From positions 11,637,127 through 11,701,126 of the forward strand of contig OX243822.1 of the NCBI GenBank assembly GCA_945859605.1: a stretch of 64,000 bases of DNA, in the 5' to 3' direction. The stretch is from Lumbricus rubellus. Taxonomy: Eukaryota > Annelida > Clitellata > Crassiclitellata > Lumbricidae. A program made the position numbers and the translations under genes. Under the pieces are notes generated by a model. It saw only the letters and a program-made list of their open reading frames with translations, was not told the origin of the DNA and did no database searches. Shown here piece after piece: positions 1 to 11,043 of this stretch (position 1 is the stretch's first letter; the number at the start of each line of letters is the position of its first letter).

Positions 1-169
1 AGGGTAAATTGGTTCCAATGGCTGTTTTCAGACTTCAAAGATTTCTCAGATCAGAAAAGTATTGCCTATACTGAAAATCAAGAGAGCCAAACATTAATAA
101 GACCGAGAAAGCATGGATCTACATGTAGGTGGAGAAAGCTATGAGTGGCATCCCTGGTCGCACGTGTGG

Positions 170-420
170 CTGAAATTTATATAGCGCCTCTTCAGGTATA
201 CGCTACTCAGAAGAGCTCCCGGCCCAACCACGGCCAAATGAAACAGTTTTTAGGTTCTTAAGAAACAGAGCGGAGTGACACCCCTGGGATTTAAGAGCAG
301 CGAAACAGGATGTAGAACCAGCAACAGAGAATGAACGATGCTGTCGGAAGCAGTCCGCGAGCGGGGAAACAGAAGCTCAACTTGGTTGGCCGGTCTTGTC
401 TAGGTTTCTAGGGATTTTTT
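170..420 (-). mobile_element. 3' end of an L2-like LINE, truncated
   Basis: Read on the minus strand this is a LINE 3' end. It finishes with the same tail seen near 17.5 kb and 58.1 kb, with plus-strand text of the type tatagcgcctcttcag followed by a GAGCTCCCGG-like segment. Only the tail and a degenerate C-terminal stretch remain. The identification rests on matches to the other copies in this window. The left edge of the window shows nothing else recognisable. Confidence 0.55.
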
Positions 421-429
421 TCAGGATCT

Positions 430-955
430 AACCTTTTTTCTCACAGCGGTTTTTCGCCTTTTTCCACATAAAATTAGATTGTTAGGTGAAAATGCACAAA
501 AGACGTGAAAAACGTCGAAAATGTTGTGAATACGGACTCAGAAAATTGCAGATTTTGGAGCAAGAGACGAAAAAGGGTCATCAGAAATTTTTCGGAAAAG
601 AGCAAATTTTAGTCGGACGTCTAAAAAAGTCATTAGAAATTTCTATTTAAAGCGCGAAAAATCGAAAATCCAGGTAGCCTATTTTCCGAGAAATTCTCAA
701 TCTAGCCTTCTCTGGCCTTTTTTCTACCGGATATGACCGTGTTTTTTAAATTCAGAGTGGCATCCCTGCGTGCGACCTTTGTCTGAGACCAATTGTTAGG
801 GCCTATTTGCATGAAAAGCCAGAGTTGAAAAGTTTTCCTAAAATGGTTCATTATTCGGTTGCAGAAAGCCAGCGCAGTGAATGCAATACGGGGCTTTAAG
901 GGCATCGTAATTATGCTGTCGATTAGGCGTCAGATTATGGCTTTGACACGATAGT
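430..955. other. no recognisable gene
   Basis: AT-rich sequence with only short open frames. It holds one TAGGG-CC-TA type micro-motif near 797. I see no coding signature. Confidence 0.5.
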
Positions 956-960
956 CTGAA

Positions 961-1169
961 AGAGCAGTAGCAAATGAAATGTGATGGAGTACGTTTGAAA
1001 AAGCTGCTTCCAACACGCAATTATAGCTCACAGCTCTGGTGCGGATGATAAGATAGAAAACGGGAAACAGAAAGAGCATTAATTAGCAAATGAGATGCGA
1101 TGAAGTACGTTTGAAAAAGCTGCTACCAACACGCATTTATAGCTCACAGTTATGGTGCGGATGATATCA
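961..1169. repeat. two-copy tandem duplication (~110 bp unit)
   Basis: A block beginning agcaaatgaaatgtgatgga at about 970 recurs at about 1085 with a few substitutions. Both copies end in the text gtgcggatgata. The copies are separated by about 20 bp. Confidence 0.8.
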
Positions 1170-1189
1170 ATCCCGTAACTAGTCAACTA

Positions 1190-1513
1190 GGCCTAGTGCA
1201 ATATTAAATCTTCTCGCCACTCCTCTATCGGGAATTATAAACTGTTTTTTCGCCACTGGAATGGTCCCACCTGCGTTAAAAATAGCCAAAGTCACGCCGA
1301 TTTTCAAGCGGGGTGACAAATCCGAACTAGGCAATTATAGACCCATATCTGTTTTACCTTATTTTTCTAAGTTAGTTGAAAGAGCAATGCATAATAGACT
1401 ACGTTCTTGAAAGGAAAATCCTATACTTAATATAGCATCGAAATTTCGCCCAATCGAATTTGGAGTTCCCCAGGGCTCCATCTTGAGGGGCCCCTATTGT
1501 TTTTACTTTATAT
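1190..1513 (+). mobile_element. CR1-like LINE fragment, RT domain, left part
   Basis: Translation gives the reverse transcriptase signature NYRPISVLPYFSKLVE, followed after a deletion by the palm motif FGVPQGS. It closely resembles the RT of the longer element at 7.06-10.92 kb (NYRPISVLPFFSKFFE). The sequence between fingers and palm is mostly missing. The fragment breaks at 1513, where a hAT element is inserted, and resumes at 2916. Confidence 0.85.
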
Positions 1514-2915
1514 TAGGGCTGTTGTTCGATTAAAAATTTTAATCGAAATTAATCGCACGATTAATTTTTTTAATCGAAATTAACGCTAAATTAATCGCAA
1601 TACCTTTCCGTCAAATAAGATTAATATATTATATTAATCTTATTATTTTCTAAGGACCCCTGAAGCATAAAATTGTAATGACTGAATGTATTCTTTCTAT
1701 TGCAAACATATTAAATAAGCTTTGGCTTAGGCCTATTGAATTTCTGCATTTAGTTTATTGAACAGTTTTGTATGAAAGACATAATTGAAACGCTGTTCAA
1801 ATCAGTCCGCTGCTCAAAATTCGCTAATTTTTTCATTTGAGCGACCCTTAATTAAAATGATATAAGCTTAGGCCTAAATCTGAAAATGAGGCAACCGTTT
1901 TCTGACTATCAAAATTAATTATTTGTTCAGCCAATTGTAGCCTATAAGCTTAGGCAGACCAGTTTATTTACACTGCAGGTCGGTTCAAGGCAGCGGTTCC
2001 CAACCCGTGGCCCGCGGGCCAAAAGTGGCCCGCGAGGTCTAAAAAAAAATGGCCCGCCAGGCCTCAAGAATGGCCCTCCTCTCTCAAAGAATTAACAAAA
2101 ATATTTGAAAAAATTGACAATTCGGACAGGATAGAACATAATATATTCTATCCTGCCCAAATTTTCAATTTATAACTACAAATTATTTTATTTTGAAGTC
2201 TTTAAACATCAAGCATTCTACTTTGAATCAATTATAACAATTTTTATATGCTCTTAGTTAATTAAATTTTAGCATTGTGGCCCCTTAAATGCCCTAATGT
2301 CCTTTAACTAAGAAAAAGTGGCCCTCGTGTCCTCCAACTTAGAAAAAGTGGCCCTCCAGCCAAAAAAGGTTGGGAACCACTGGTTCAAGGGATGCTCTTA
2401 TTAGCCTAATTAGCAATAGTAGGTCTGCTATTGAACCTCATTATTTAGTCACAACTTTTCACAAGAGGTTGCAGTTCTTGCCAAACCTCGTATCAGTTTG
2501 TCCTTTGTAAACATTTATCATTTGAAACCTGTATCCATTGGTCTTGCCATCTCCTGGAGTTCAAGCAACGTAGTCGGACGGGGTGAGGAAACAACCTTAG
2601 TGCACGAAGCGATGCAGCCGATGTTGACGACTCATCGTTAGCGATTAATGCATGTTTTGGTTCGCATGCAGGCGATAATTGAGCAAAGAATTGGTAGTGC
2701 TACGATAATACTCAAATTATTTTTTGGAATTTTTGCCAAAGAATGTATTACTAGTTTTAAGTATGAGCCTTCCTTTTAAAACGAGGTTTTTCTGCCTCTG
2801 ATTCCATTTTAATCAGATCTAATTAACGCGTGCGATTAATGCGTTAAAATTTTTAATCGCAAAATTTTTTAACGCGTTAATCGCACGCGTTAACGCGATT
2901 AAGTCAACAGCCCTA
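1514..2915. mobile_element. non-autonomous hAT element inserted in the CR1 fragment
   Basis: The ends are TAGGGCTGTTG and CAACAGCCCTA, inverted to one another. Flanking 8-bp direct repeats ctttatat lie at 1506-1513 and 2916-2923. Removing the element and one repeat rejoins the RT reading frame of the host CR1 (LLFLLYINDLP-like). Subterminal regions are rich in TTAATCG-type short repeats in both orientations. No transposase is visible. It contains a second hAT element at 1991-2382. TIR plus 8-bp TSD is the hAT hallmark. Confidence 0.88.
1991..2382. mobile_element. hAT MITE nested in the hAT element
   Basis: The termini CAGCGGTTCCCAACC and GGTTGGGAACCACTG are inverted repeats. The flanking 8-bp target duplication gttcaagg (1983-1990, 2383-2390) is perfect. 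The interior is made of repeated GTGGCCC/GGCCCGC blocks at both ends and an AT-rich core. No coding capacity. Its perfect TSD makes it the youngest of three nested layers here. Confidence 0.92.
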
Positions 2916-3760
2916 CTTTATATAAATGATCTGCCTCATGCTTCCTCTTTATTGCATTTTGAGCTGTTTGCGGATGATTCGAACGTTTTTATATCGCACA
3001 AATCCCATGAAAACCTATTTCAAATAATTGTAAGTCTCGAACTAGGCCTACCCCTCGTGGGTGACTGGTTTAAAGCAAATAAACTCTTTTTAAATTTAAG
3101 TAAAACATCCTATGTTCTCTTTAATTCCCACAGGCAAATCTCCCCCCCCCCCTACGCAAGCACTCCCATTACTTATTGATGGTGTACCCATCCCCAAATA
3201 GAAAAAGAAAACTTCTTGGCATAGGTGTCGATCAGAATCTGAACTGGAAGGAACACATTTCCCAAATATCTATTAAACTGGCCAAAAATATCTGTATTCT
3301 ATCTGGTATCTCATATAAGTTGCCAACTAACATATTAACCAACCTTTACTACTCATTAGTCTACCCATATTTAGCATATCGCAATTTTGTCTGGGCCTAG
3401 AACTATAGGCTTACTTCGAGTCTTACACGTTTGATTATTTTGCAAAAAGGGCAGTTAGACTAATTACTAAATATTCTTACAAGTCTCATACTGCCCAACT
3501 TGTTGCCCTCAACGGCATTCTAAAACTAGATCAAATAAGAATATATCAAACTGGTGAATTTATGTTTCGCTATAAGCATGGCCTATTACCTCAAACTTTT
3601 GCCAACTTTTTAACACCGGTTCACTCTTACAGTACTAGAACAGCCTCCAACAATAGACCGACATTAAATTTTCCCAATTAGCCTTTCTTACCACCATACA
3701 TATTCAAATCTTCTTTTCACAACACAACTTCTCGTTGATTATTAATATTTTACTTCATAA
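2916..3760 (+). mobile_element. CR1-like LINE fragment, RT palm to C-terminus
   Basis: It continues the fragment from 1190 after the hAT insertion. Visible motifs are YINDLPHAS, then LFADDSNVF (the RT catalytic FADD box), then a thumb region NWKEHISQISIKLAKN. Frames are broken by stops and by short insertions, including TAGGCCTA at 3043-3050 and TAGGCTTA at 3406-3413. Both are 6-nt additions relative to the related element at 9.6-10.0 kb. It ends about 130 bp before GPCR-1. Confidence 0.88.
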
Positions 3761-3799
3761 TATGCAATTATATGCATCGCTAACTCACATCATCAATAT

Positions 3800-3886
3800 T
3801 TGCATGTTTCAGGAAATTGAAGCAACTCTAATCTTTAAAAGATTGTTTGAGTGACATCCTATACCATATCCGTCATTTTTGAAGCC
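3800..3886 (+). promoter_or_regulatory. conserved leader upstream of GPCR-1
   Basis: The block containing accatatccgtc just before the start codon has counterparts in front of all four GPCR copies (consensus TCCTACTCCATATCCGTG). This copy is the most divergent. It is probably 5'UTR or proximal promoter duplicated together with the genes. Function is inferred only from conservation. Confidence 0.5.
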
Positions 3887-5533
3887 ATGATTTTCAACAC
3901 TCTTATCAACTGGAACTTTTTTCTCTCAATCTTCAGTTACTGTGTTGTTACGCAGTCTCTAAAATTTAATGTCGGAGGCTCAAACGTCGACTCCACATTG
4001 ACAATGACCAACACTGAAACAAGTCAGAGGAAGACTCAAGATCGCACTACCAGCATCTGCGGAAAAGGATGCATGTCAATGGATATTTCTACAAGCGACG
4101 ACTCAACCAACCATCAACTAAATCCAACGCATGTTATTCAGACCAGTTTTAACGTTGTCGGTGCTGTAACGGTTGTCCATTCTCAATCGAAAGCAAAGGA
4201 GGCGTTGGATCCGTTTGACGAAGTTGACTTCACAACAGCTACTAACAGAGTGACGACTATTCAAATAGAGACAGCTGCAGTCGACGGTTCTCAAAATAGT
4301 AATACGACACTTTTCGGAGGCAATGACATCGACATCTCTCGAGGAAATATCTTGTCCAACGTTGTCTACGAGAACAGCACGGACGACAGAAGACTGATAA
4401 GAAACTCTTCTTTTGGACTTGACCCTCAGCCGAATGCAACACAGATTTCAACTGTTGCAACAGGTGAAAATGCAACAATCTCGATTGCAGAGGAAGACTT
4501 CTGGCAAGAAAAACTTGCATTGACGCTGAACTCGCGGGTCCCTCCATTCCTGGTCATCATCGGGACCATCGGAAACGCCGTGTCAATCGTCACCTTCCAA
4601 CATCGTCATTTCCGTCACTCGTCTACTGGATTCATCCTGACCGCTTTATCCGTGGCGGACATTGGCGTGCTCAATACGTACCTCCTGCCTTCGTGGCTGA
4701 CATTGGAGTTTGGAATCCGCATTAAAACCGTCACAACATTCACCTGTAAGCTACACTTTGCTTCATACGTTTACCTACGCGATCTCGCTTCTTCGAACTT
4801 GATCCTGTTCACAGTGGAGCGAACACTTGCTGTGTGGTTTCCTTTCCGCTGTAAAGAACTGTGCAGTAAACGTCGCATCGTATTCATTTGGGTAATTATC
4901 TCCAGCACTCTACTTCTCCCGCTAACCTTCATATTTCTCGCTGACATTATTGTTCCAGCTACAGTCGGTTTGGATGAAAATAACATGACAAAGGTCGAGT
5001 ACTCATGCCCCATGGTGGATGAATACATGGGCCAGTCTGTCCTCCATGTGTGGGGAATTTTCGACACAGTCATCGCAGATTTTATTCCGCTATTAGTCAT
5101 CCTGATAGGAAACGTTCTCACCATTGTTCGTATTTGCAAGTCCAATTGGGAGCGTAAGACACAGATGGGGGCAGCAGCCACGACCTCAATGCAAATGACG
5201 TCATCTACAGCCAAGCTGATCGGAATCAGCGCCATGTATCTGATTTGCACCATCCCACTCGATGTCGTGTACCTCTATTACTTCAATACAGATGCGGATT
5301 CGCTCCAGAGGAAGAAGAAGGCTATCTACGACCTGGCTTTTCGCGTTGTAATTCTGTGCTATAATGCGAACAATGCTTTTGAATTCATCGTTTACTTTAC
5401 CACTGGTCGGAAGTTCAGACAGGCGTTTCGAGAAACGTTTCTACCATGTCGTCGAAAGACCACCAACAGAAACGCACGGAAAACGGACGGGACTCGCAGT
5501 GCAAACACCGGCGTAACATCGTCGGATATGTGA
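3887..5533 (+). CDS. orphan class A GPCR with long ectodomain (GPCR-1)
   Basis: Intronless, 548 residues. The ATG at 3887 is chosen because an ATG occupies the same place in all four paralogues; the open frame extends further up only through a GTG. An N-terminal hydrophobic segment ending near CVVTQS is a likely signal peptide. Residues ~30-217 form an extracellular Ser/Thr/Asn-rich region with several N-x-S/T sites and a CGKGC cysteine pair. Seven transmembrane segments follow from ~218 (PPFLVIIGTIGN). The DRY box is replaced by ERT (E311-R312-T313), and NPxxY by NNAFEF (~495-500). A TM3 cysteine (TCK) and an ECL2 cysteine (YSCP) could form the class A disulfide. ICL3 carries the conserved SNWERKTQMGAA, and helix 8 is GRKFRQAF with a cysteine (LPCRRK). 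The family looks like peptide-receptor-type rhodopsin GPCRs, but the ligand is unknown. This copy is intact. Confidence 0.9.
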   Translation: MIFNTLINWNFFLSIFSYCVVTQSLKFNVGGSNVDSTLTMTNTETSQRKTQDRTTSICGKGCMSMDISTSDDSTNHQLNPTHVIQTSFNVVGAVTVVHSQSKAKEALDPFDEVDFTTATNRVTTIQIETAAVDGSQNSNTTLFGGNDIDISRGNILSNVVYENSTDDRRLIRNSSFGLDPQPNATQISTVATGENATISIAEEDFWQEKLALTLNSRVPPFLVIIGTIGNAVSIVTFQHRHFRHSSTGFILTALSVADIGVLNTYLLPSWLTLEFGIRIKTVTTFTCKLHFASYVYLRDLASSNLILFTVERTLAVWFPFRCKELCSKRRIVFIWVIISSTLLLPLTFIFLADIIVPATVGLDENNMTKVEYSCPMVDEYMGQSVLHVWGIFDTVIADFIPLLVILIGNVLTIVRICKSNWERKTQMGAAATTSMQMTSSTAKLIGISAMYLICTIPLDVVYLYYFNTDADSLQRKKKAIYDLAFRVVILCYNANNAFEFIVYFTTGRKFRQAFRETFLPCRRKTTNRNARKTDGTRSANTGVTSSDM

Positions 5534-5866
5534 TAAGCGTGTCCTATTGCGCTGTGTTTACATAATTAGGCCTATGTGGAACATATTTTATTTTTAATCT
5601 ATGTTGTCAAAAACCTTTTTCGCTTTTTGTTTTTTCCCCTGAAAAATACCGCTGTTCGTTTTTTTTTAGCGTCCCGTTTTATTCATTTATTAAAATTTTC
5701 ATGTAACCAAAAATTTATTTGTTCTACTGTTCATAGTTATTTCTTTAATTTATTTTTTAAAATTGCTATAGGCCTACATTTGTGTCTCTGTACAATAGGC
5801 TAGCCTACTTTCAAGGATTCAGCTGATTTAACTGCTGAACGTCATCCAAAATAGCAATGTGCAAGA

Positions 5867-5872
5867 AATAAA
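5867..5872 (+). terminator. candidate polyadenylation signal of GPCR-1
   Basis: AATAAA lies about 335 bp past the stop codon, before a MITE at 5945. It is the first canonical signal downstream. No transcript data are available. Confidence 0.4.
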
Positions 5873-5944
5873 ATTAATACAATTATTTGATATCAAGTTC
5901 AGGCCTATATAGGCCTATACAATTTAAAATGTTAACATTTTTAG

Positions 5945-6369
5945 TAGGGCAGTCCCAAAATCACGGTCAAAAATTGAAAAAATCACGGCATACTTTTGTA
6001 AAAATCCCAAAATTCACGGCACCGTGATTTTCCGTGATTTTTCACATTTTCAGCACTTTTTTGTGTAAAAAAAACCGTTACAATGGTTGTATAAACGAGT
6101 ATTTATGAATGAGTCTTCACTTGTCAGCGACATCATTCACTCCTCAAAACAGAAATTTCTTAAATTAGCCTAATTTAAGGGTTCCGCGCGGTTTTGGTCG
6201 TCGACGCCATTTTTGCCGTGTTTCGCAACCATTTTAACGTGTTTTCACAAAAAAGTGCTGAAAATGTGAAAAATCACGGGAAATCACGGCAAAAAGCAAA
6301 ATTCACGGCAAACGGCGAAATTCACGGTTTCCGTGATTTCCGTGAATTCGTGATTTAGGGACTGCCCTA
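5945..6369. mobile_element. hAT MITE with foldback interior
   Basis: The ends TAGGGCAGTCCC / GGGACTGCCCTA are perfect inverted repeats. The 8-bp target duplication atttttag (5937-5944, 6370-6377) is exact. Long internal arms built on GTGATTTTTCACATTTTCAG and its reverse complement let much of the element fold into a hairpin. There is no coding sequence. Confidence 0.92.
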
Positions 6370-6489
6370 ATTTTTAGGTACAATTTTTAATGTAGACCTG
6401 CACTTTATATGCTATGGGCCATTGGGCCTACATAAGTAACATAACAAAGTTTTGAGATTGAATGCTAATGCTAATGATGTGACTTACTT

Positions 6490-7040
6490 GACTTATGGCT
6501 TTGACGATGCTTTCGCACGTGACAGCCGCCCAGCTATGGAAAATCTCCACTTCTCTCTCTCTTGAGCTTTGTGTGTAGCCTCCTGTATGGACCAACCCAT
6601 CTCCCGACAGTCCTCACGTATCATGTCGACCCATCTCTTCTTTGGTCTTCCTTTTTTTTCCATGCACATATCCGTTGACAGCTATTTTCGGGTATCTCTC
6701 ATCCCGCATTCTGGATATGTGGCCAAAGTAGCGTAACCGTTTGCTCTGTATTTTGTGTATTATATCATGCTGAATATTCAGTCTGTTGTATATCTCTGTA
6801 TTCCTAATCCTATCCCTTCTCGTAACACCTTCTATCTTTCGTAAGCATGCCATTTCAAACACCCTCAACCGCTGTTTCTGTGCCTCCCTCAGCGTCCAAG
6901 TCTTCGAATTGTATAACAATGCACTCAGCACCAATGTCTCATACATCTGAACTTTTGTGGCTTTTCCTATTTCCTTCGAGCTCCAAACCTTACCTAGCAC
7001 CTGTAGTATTCCTCTGGCCAGCCCGATTCTTCTGTCCATG
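6490..7040 (-). mobile_element. non-LTR retrotransposon C-terminal fragment
   Basis: The minus-strand frame at 6614-7039 reads YETLVLSALLYNSKTWTL, then RVFEMACLRKIEGVTRRDR, then RLRYFGHISRM. This is the thumb and post-RT region typical of RTE/L1-type polyproteins. The upstream RT core is absent. It is 5'-truncated and no longer functional. Confidence 0.8.
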
Positions 7041-7059
7041 TCTTTTTTAGATTCTGCTA

Positions 7060-8421
7060 ATGATGTACCGGTATGTTATGTTTTTTATTTGCATAGGCCT
7101 ACTATATATGATTAAGCTTAAAATTAATTGCATATTTCGATGTTTGTATATAATCACTGATAGTGATCACCAATTGAAGGCACATTGTTTTCTGCACTCT
7201 AGGGATGATCCTTGTTCACTCTGTGTAGGAAAAGTATGCCTATGTCCCACTTGTATTGACAGGGAATTCCCCTTTTGTTGTGATGATGATGATGAGGAAA
7301 CATGCCAAGACCGTGGACCACGCAATGACCTGTATTATAATAGAACCAATCCCTTACTTTGTACATCTACTGCACCAAGCCTAAATTTGATTGTTAATGA
7401 ATTTGAAAGTCGCCCTTTTCTAAACTGTCCTGACCTTGACCCTGATAGTAATTACTTCAATGATATAACCTTTGATAGTCCCTATAGTGCCCCACATTCC
7501 CTACAACCCGAATTCTCTACTTCCCAAAATTGCTTAACAGTTATGCATATAAACTGTCGAAGTATATTACCAAAATTACCTGAGATTAGAGATCTCTTAG
7601 ATATTCTCCCCGTGTCCATCTTGGGACTCTCTGAAACTTGGTTAGACGAAAATCAAATTGACTTAATTAACATACCTGGTTATAACTTCGTCCACAAATC
7701 AAGAGGTTCTTCTACGGGGGGTGGAGGGGTGGGCTTCCTGATTAAAGAGGGAATTTCCTACGAAATTATAGAAGATTCATGTCAGGGCCCCATGATCTTG
7801 TCCCCATCCTTTGAAGGATATTTCCTGAAAAATCATCTAAAAGTAGGATCTATTGCAGCAGGAATTATTTACAGGCCACCTGACCATAACCTTGATGATT
7901 TCGTAAATGATTTAGATTGCTTAATAACAAAACTTTATAAAAAGTCAAAAGATCTACTATTGATGGGAGACTTTAATGCGGACTTGTTAAAAATCGCAGA
8001 ACATAGGAGTACTGCAGAGTTCTACAGTTGCATGACCTCCCATCATTTGTTACCTGCCATCACCAGACCAACGAGAATCACTTGTACCTCTTCCACACTT
8101 ATAGATAATATATTCACCAATACTTGGCCAAGGCTAACTAAGTCAGTCATCCTAGCAATGGACATCTCTGACCACCTACCTATCCTAGCTCAGTTTGGTT
8201 ATGGTCCTCTACCTTGCAACAAACCTTCTGTTGGTACTCATCGACTAATCACGGAGCCAAAGAAAACTGCTTTTAATGAAGCCCTTGCCCTGATTGACTG
8301 GTCTCCTGTTTTGGAAGCCTGTGCCAACCAAAATGCTAATGAGGCATATGACTTATTCCAATCCAAATACATGGAGTCCTACAATGAATTCTTTCCTCTC
8401 ACTCTAAATAATTGCGGGTGA
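7060..8421 (+). pseudogene. LINE ORF2 endonuclease segment
   Basis: The APE-type endonuclease starts near 7540. Motifs in order are MHINCRSIL, LGLSETWLD, GGGGVGFLIKEG, AGIIYRPPD, LLMGDFNADLL, TLIDNIFTN and SDHLPIL. These supply the Asn, Glu, Asp-Asn, and Asp-His positions used for target-DNA nicking. A cysteine-rich stretch (CSLCVGKVCLCPTC) precedes the domain and could be a zinc-binding segment. The frame closes just before the PWMTKGLL linker that normally joins the RT. Confidence 0.88.
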
Positions 8422-8492
8422 AATTCCACCCCCAAAAAACCTTGGATGACAAAGGGTCTCCTCAAATCCTGTAGAAAAAATCTGCGCTATAT

Positions 8493-10397
8493 CTGAAGTT
8501 TATAAAAAACCCAAACGATAGCAATAAGCTTAAATTTGTTTCTTATAGAAACAAATTTAAATCATTGAGAATTCAGGCCGAAAAAAATTATTATGCTTCA
8601 GAATTTTGTAAATATAGCAACAACTTGAAGAAAACCTGGAACCTCTTGCGTACTCTTATGGGGACTAACGATAATGTAAATAACAATGCCTTATCCTTAA
8701 CAGTCGACGGAGTGAAGGTTTCTGATCCCGAGACTGTAGCAAACAATTTTAATACTTATTTCACGGAGATAGCCCAGTCACTTGCAGCCAAACTTCCCAC
8801 TGCCACGAGTTCCTTTGAAAAATTCATGCCTTCGTCACTTATCGAATCTTTTGGACTTAGTGAAACCTCCCCAGAGGAATTTATTCGACTCGGGCAATCC
8901 ATAAATTGTTCACATGGCAGAGGAGTTGATGACATTGATCCAAGCATTGCACTTCTAACCCTACCCTCTATTGCTCACTTATTATCTGATATAATAAACT
9001 GTTCTTTTAACAGTGGGGTTTTTCCACAATCATTAAAAACTGCAAAAGTGGTTCCAGTTTATAAAAAGGGGGTTAAAGACGATGTAACAAATTACAGACC
9101 TATTTCAGTACTTCCATTTTTCTCAAAATTTTTTGAAAAAGCCATGTTTGAACGTCTTAATAATTTTTTTTCTAAAGGAAATGTCCTCTTCCCTTCGCAA
9201 CATGGATTCCAATCTGGACACTCTACCTATATGCCCTTGATGAGTATGCAAGACAAAATTTCCAATGCAATCGAAAATAAGCAGTATGCAATAGGTATTT
9301 TTTTCGACCTGGCAAAGGCCTTCGATACCGTTAATCATGACATCCTATTAAAGAAATTAAGCACTTATGGAATCCGGGGTACCCAGTTAAATTGGTTTTC
9401 AAGTTATTTTACAAATCGATCCCAGTTGGTTTCCTGCAATGGTGCTCTGTCTAATTTACGGCAAATTAACTTTGGAGTTCCCCAGGGGCCTATTCTCGGT
9501 CCTTTATTATTTCTTATTTATGTGAATGATCTCCCAAATGCATCTCCTTTATTGTACTTTATACTCTTCGCTGATGACACCAATGTATTTTACTCCAACT
9601 CATCTCTTGAAACCCTATTTAATGATGTTAACTTTGAATTGAAAAATGTAGCCGAATGGTTCCAAGCAAATAAACTGTCATTAAATCTTGATAAAACCAA
9701 TTATATAATCTTTAAATCACATAGAAAGAGTTATGATGCAGGAAATATGGGGGTGTGCATTGATGGGGTTCCACTCACTCAGGTAATATCAACCAAATTC
9801 CTAGGAGTATATATAGATCAGCACCTAACCTGGAAAGACCACATAAAAATTGTATCTAATAAAATTGCTAAAAACCTTGGAATATTATCCCGTACCTCCC
9901 AGTTAGTACCTCCTCAAATTCGTCTCACCTTGTATTATTCACTCATTTACCCATACCTCACTTACTGTAACATAATATGGGCCTCCACCTATAAATCTAG
10001 TCTTCTGAATTTAATGAAGCTCCAAAAGCGAGCTATTAGATATATAGGAAATCTGCCCTATGGGACCACGACTGAATCTAAATTCCGGGAATATAGCCTT
10101 CTAAATGTTTATCAAATTAGGCAGGTGCAGTTAGGCGAATTTATGTTTAGATACTTTCATGACCTATTACCTTCCGTGTTTAAGAATTTCTTCCTCCATA
10201 CTACTAAGGTGCACTCATATCATACTAGACACGCTGACTCTTACCATTTGCCTCACGCCCGCACCAATATCCGACGCTTCTCTGTTAAATACAGTGGGGC
10301 TCAAACATGGAATAAGATTCCCCTCTCCATCAGACAGCTGCCTAGCCTTCGAATCTTTAAGTCAAAATTGCGTGCCCTGATTCTTGACAATAAATAA
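8493..10397 (+). pseudogene. LINE ORF2 reverse transcriptase segment
   Basis: Frame opens around 8493 (LKFIKNPNDS). RT motifs in order are VPVYKKG, NYRPISVLPFFSKFFE, FPSQHGFQSGHST, FFDLAKAFDTVNHDILL, FGVPQGPILGPLLFLIYVNDL, then LFADDTNVF with the catalytic Asp pair. A thumb (WKDHIKIVSNKIAKNL) and the usual C-terminus (GAQTWNKIPLSIRQL) follow. This half is uninterrupted to its stop. Confidence 0.9.
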
Positions 10398-10733
10398 TAA
10401 TTTATTCTGGTGCATTATGACTATTGTTGATTCTCATTACAGAGTGAACAAATCGTCAAACTTTTAAATATCTTCTCCTACTCTGAATAAATTATATCTA
10501 AATCCTTACTACCCATGCAGCATCCCGACCATCCAGCGACCTCTGTGCCTTAACTTCATCTAGATCTACTAGAGGCCCTATGATCATCGAATAATTGTGC
10601 ATTTGTGCTATTAGTTAAGTTAGTTAAGGTGTTTGCTGTTTGTTTTCTTAAATTAGTTTTTTTTTCACTTATACTTTATGTTAGGACCACGGTACGGCAA
10701 CCTATTGGCCATCATCATCTTGGTATAGTCGCC

Positions 10734-10780
10734 CAGGGGACTCACCTAGCGGGGTTGTAAGACCCCTTCCGAGTCCCCTG
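10734..10780 (+). other. stem-loop in LINE 3'UTR
   Basis: CAGGGGACTC and GAGTCCCCTG pair perfectly over 10 bp. Between them GGGGT and ACCCC form an inner stem. It lies ~140 bp before the element's terminal repeats, where LINEs often carry a structure recognised by their own RT. That role is inferred. Confidence 0.75.
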
Positions 10781-11043
10781 TGCAACCAAATAGAAACCTT
10801 TGGCATCGTTATTTAAGTAATGTTTTATTATACTTATTAACCTTGTGTTTATGATGCTTTATTTGATTTGTTCCTGTTGTTTTTGGTTGCCAAATAAATG
10901 ATTTGATTTGATTTGATTTGATATAATGTAGCCTACACGCTATGTTCTGTTTTCATATAATGCTACCGCGGTTCGATAAACCACATACTTACTTACTTAC
11001 TTACTTATGTATGTCCTTCAAAAGGAAAGTTGAAGTTGATTAA

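Larger units (their letters stand above)
7060..10922 (+). mobile_element. near full-length CR1/Jockey-group LINE, frameshifted
   Basis: It carries an AP-endonuclease domain, a reverse transcriptase domain, a 3'UTR with a strong stem-loop (10734-10780), and a terminal ATTTG-type short tandem tail (about 10895-10922). That tail is the kind of end seen in the CR1/L2 group. The endonuclease and RT are split by frameshifts around 8420-8490, so it is inactive. A TAGGCCTA motif lies near 7095. The 5' boundary is uncertain because it abuts the reversed LINE fragment ending near 7040. Confidence 0.88.

Noticed and set aside
3586..3600. CATGGCCTATT in the CR1 fragment as another micro-insertion
   Set aside because: The related copy reads CATGACCTATT at the same length, so this is a substitution, not an insertion.
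3851..3886. Longer GPCR starts at GTG codons (3851, 17228, 29711) and a kinase start at 42578
   Set aside because: GTG is not a normal start in animal nuclear genes, and a conserved ATG lies a few codons downstream in each case.
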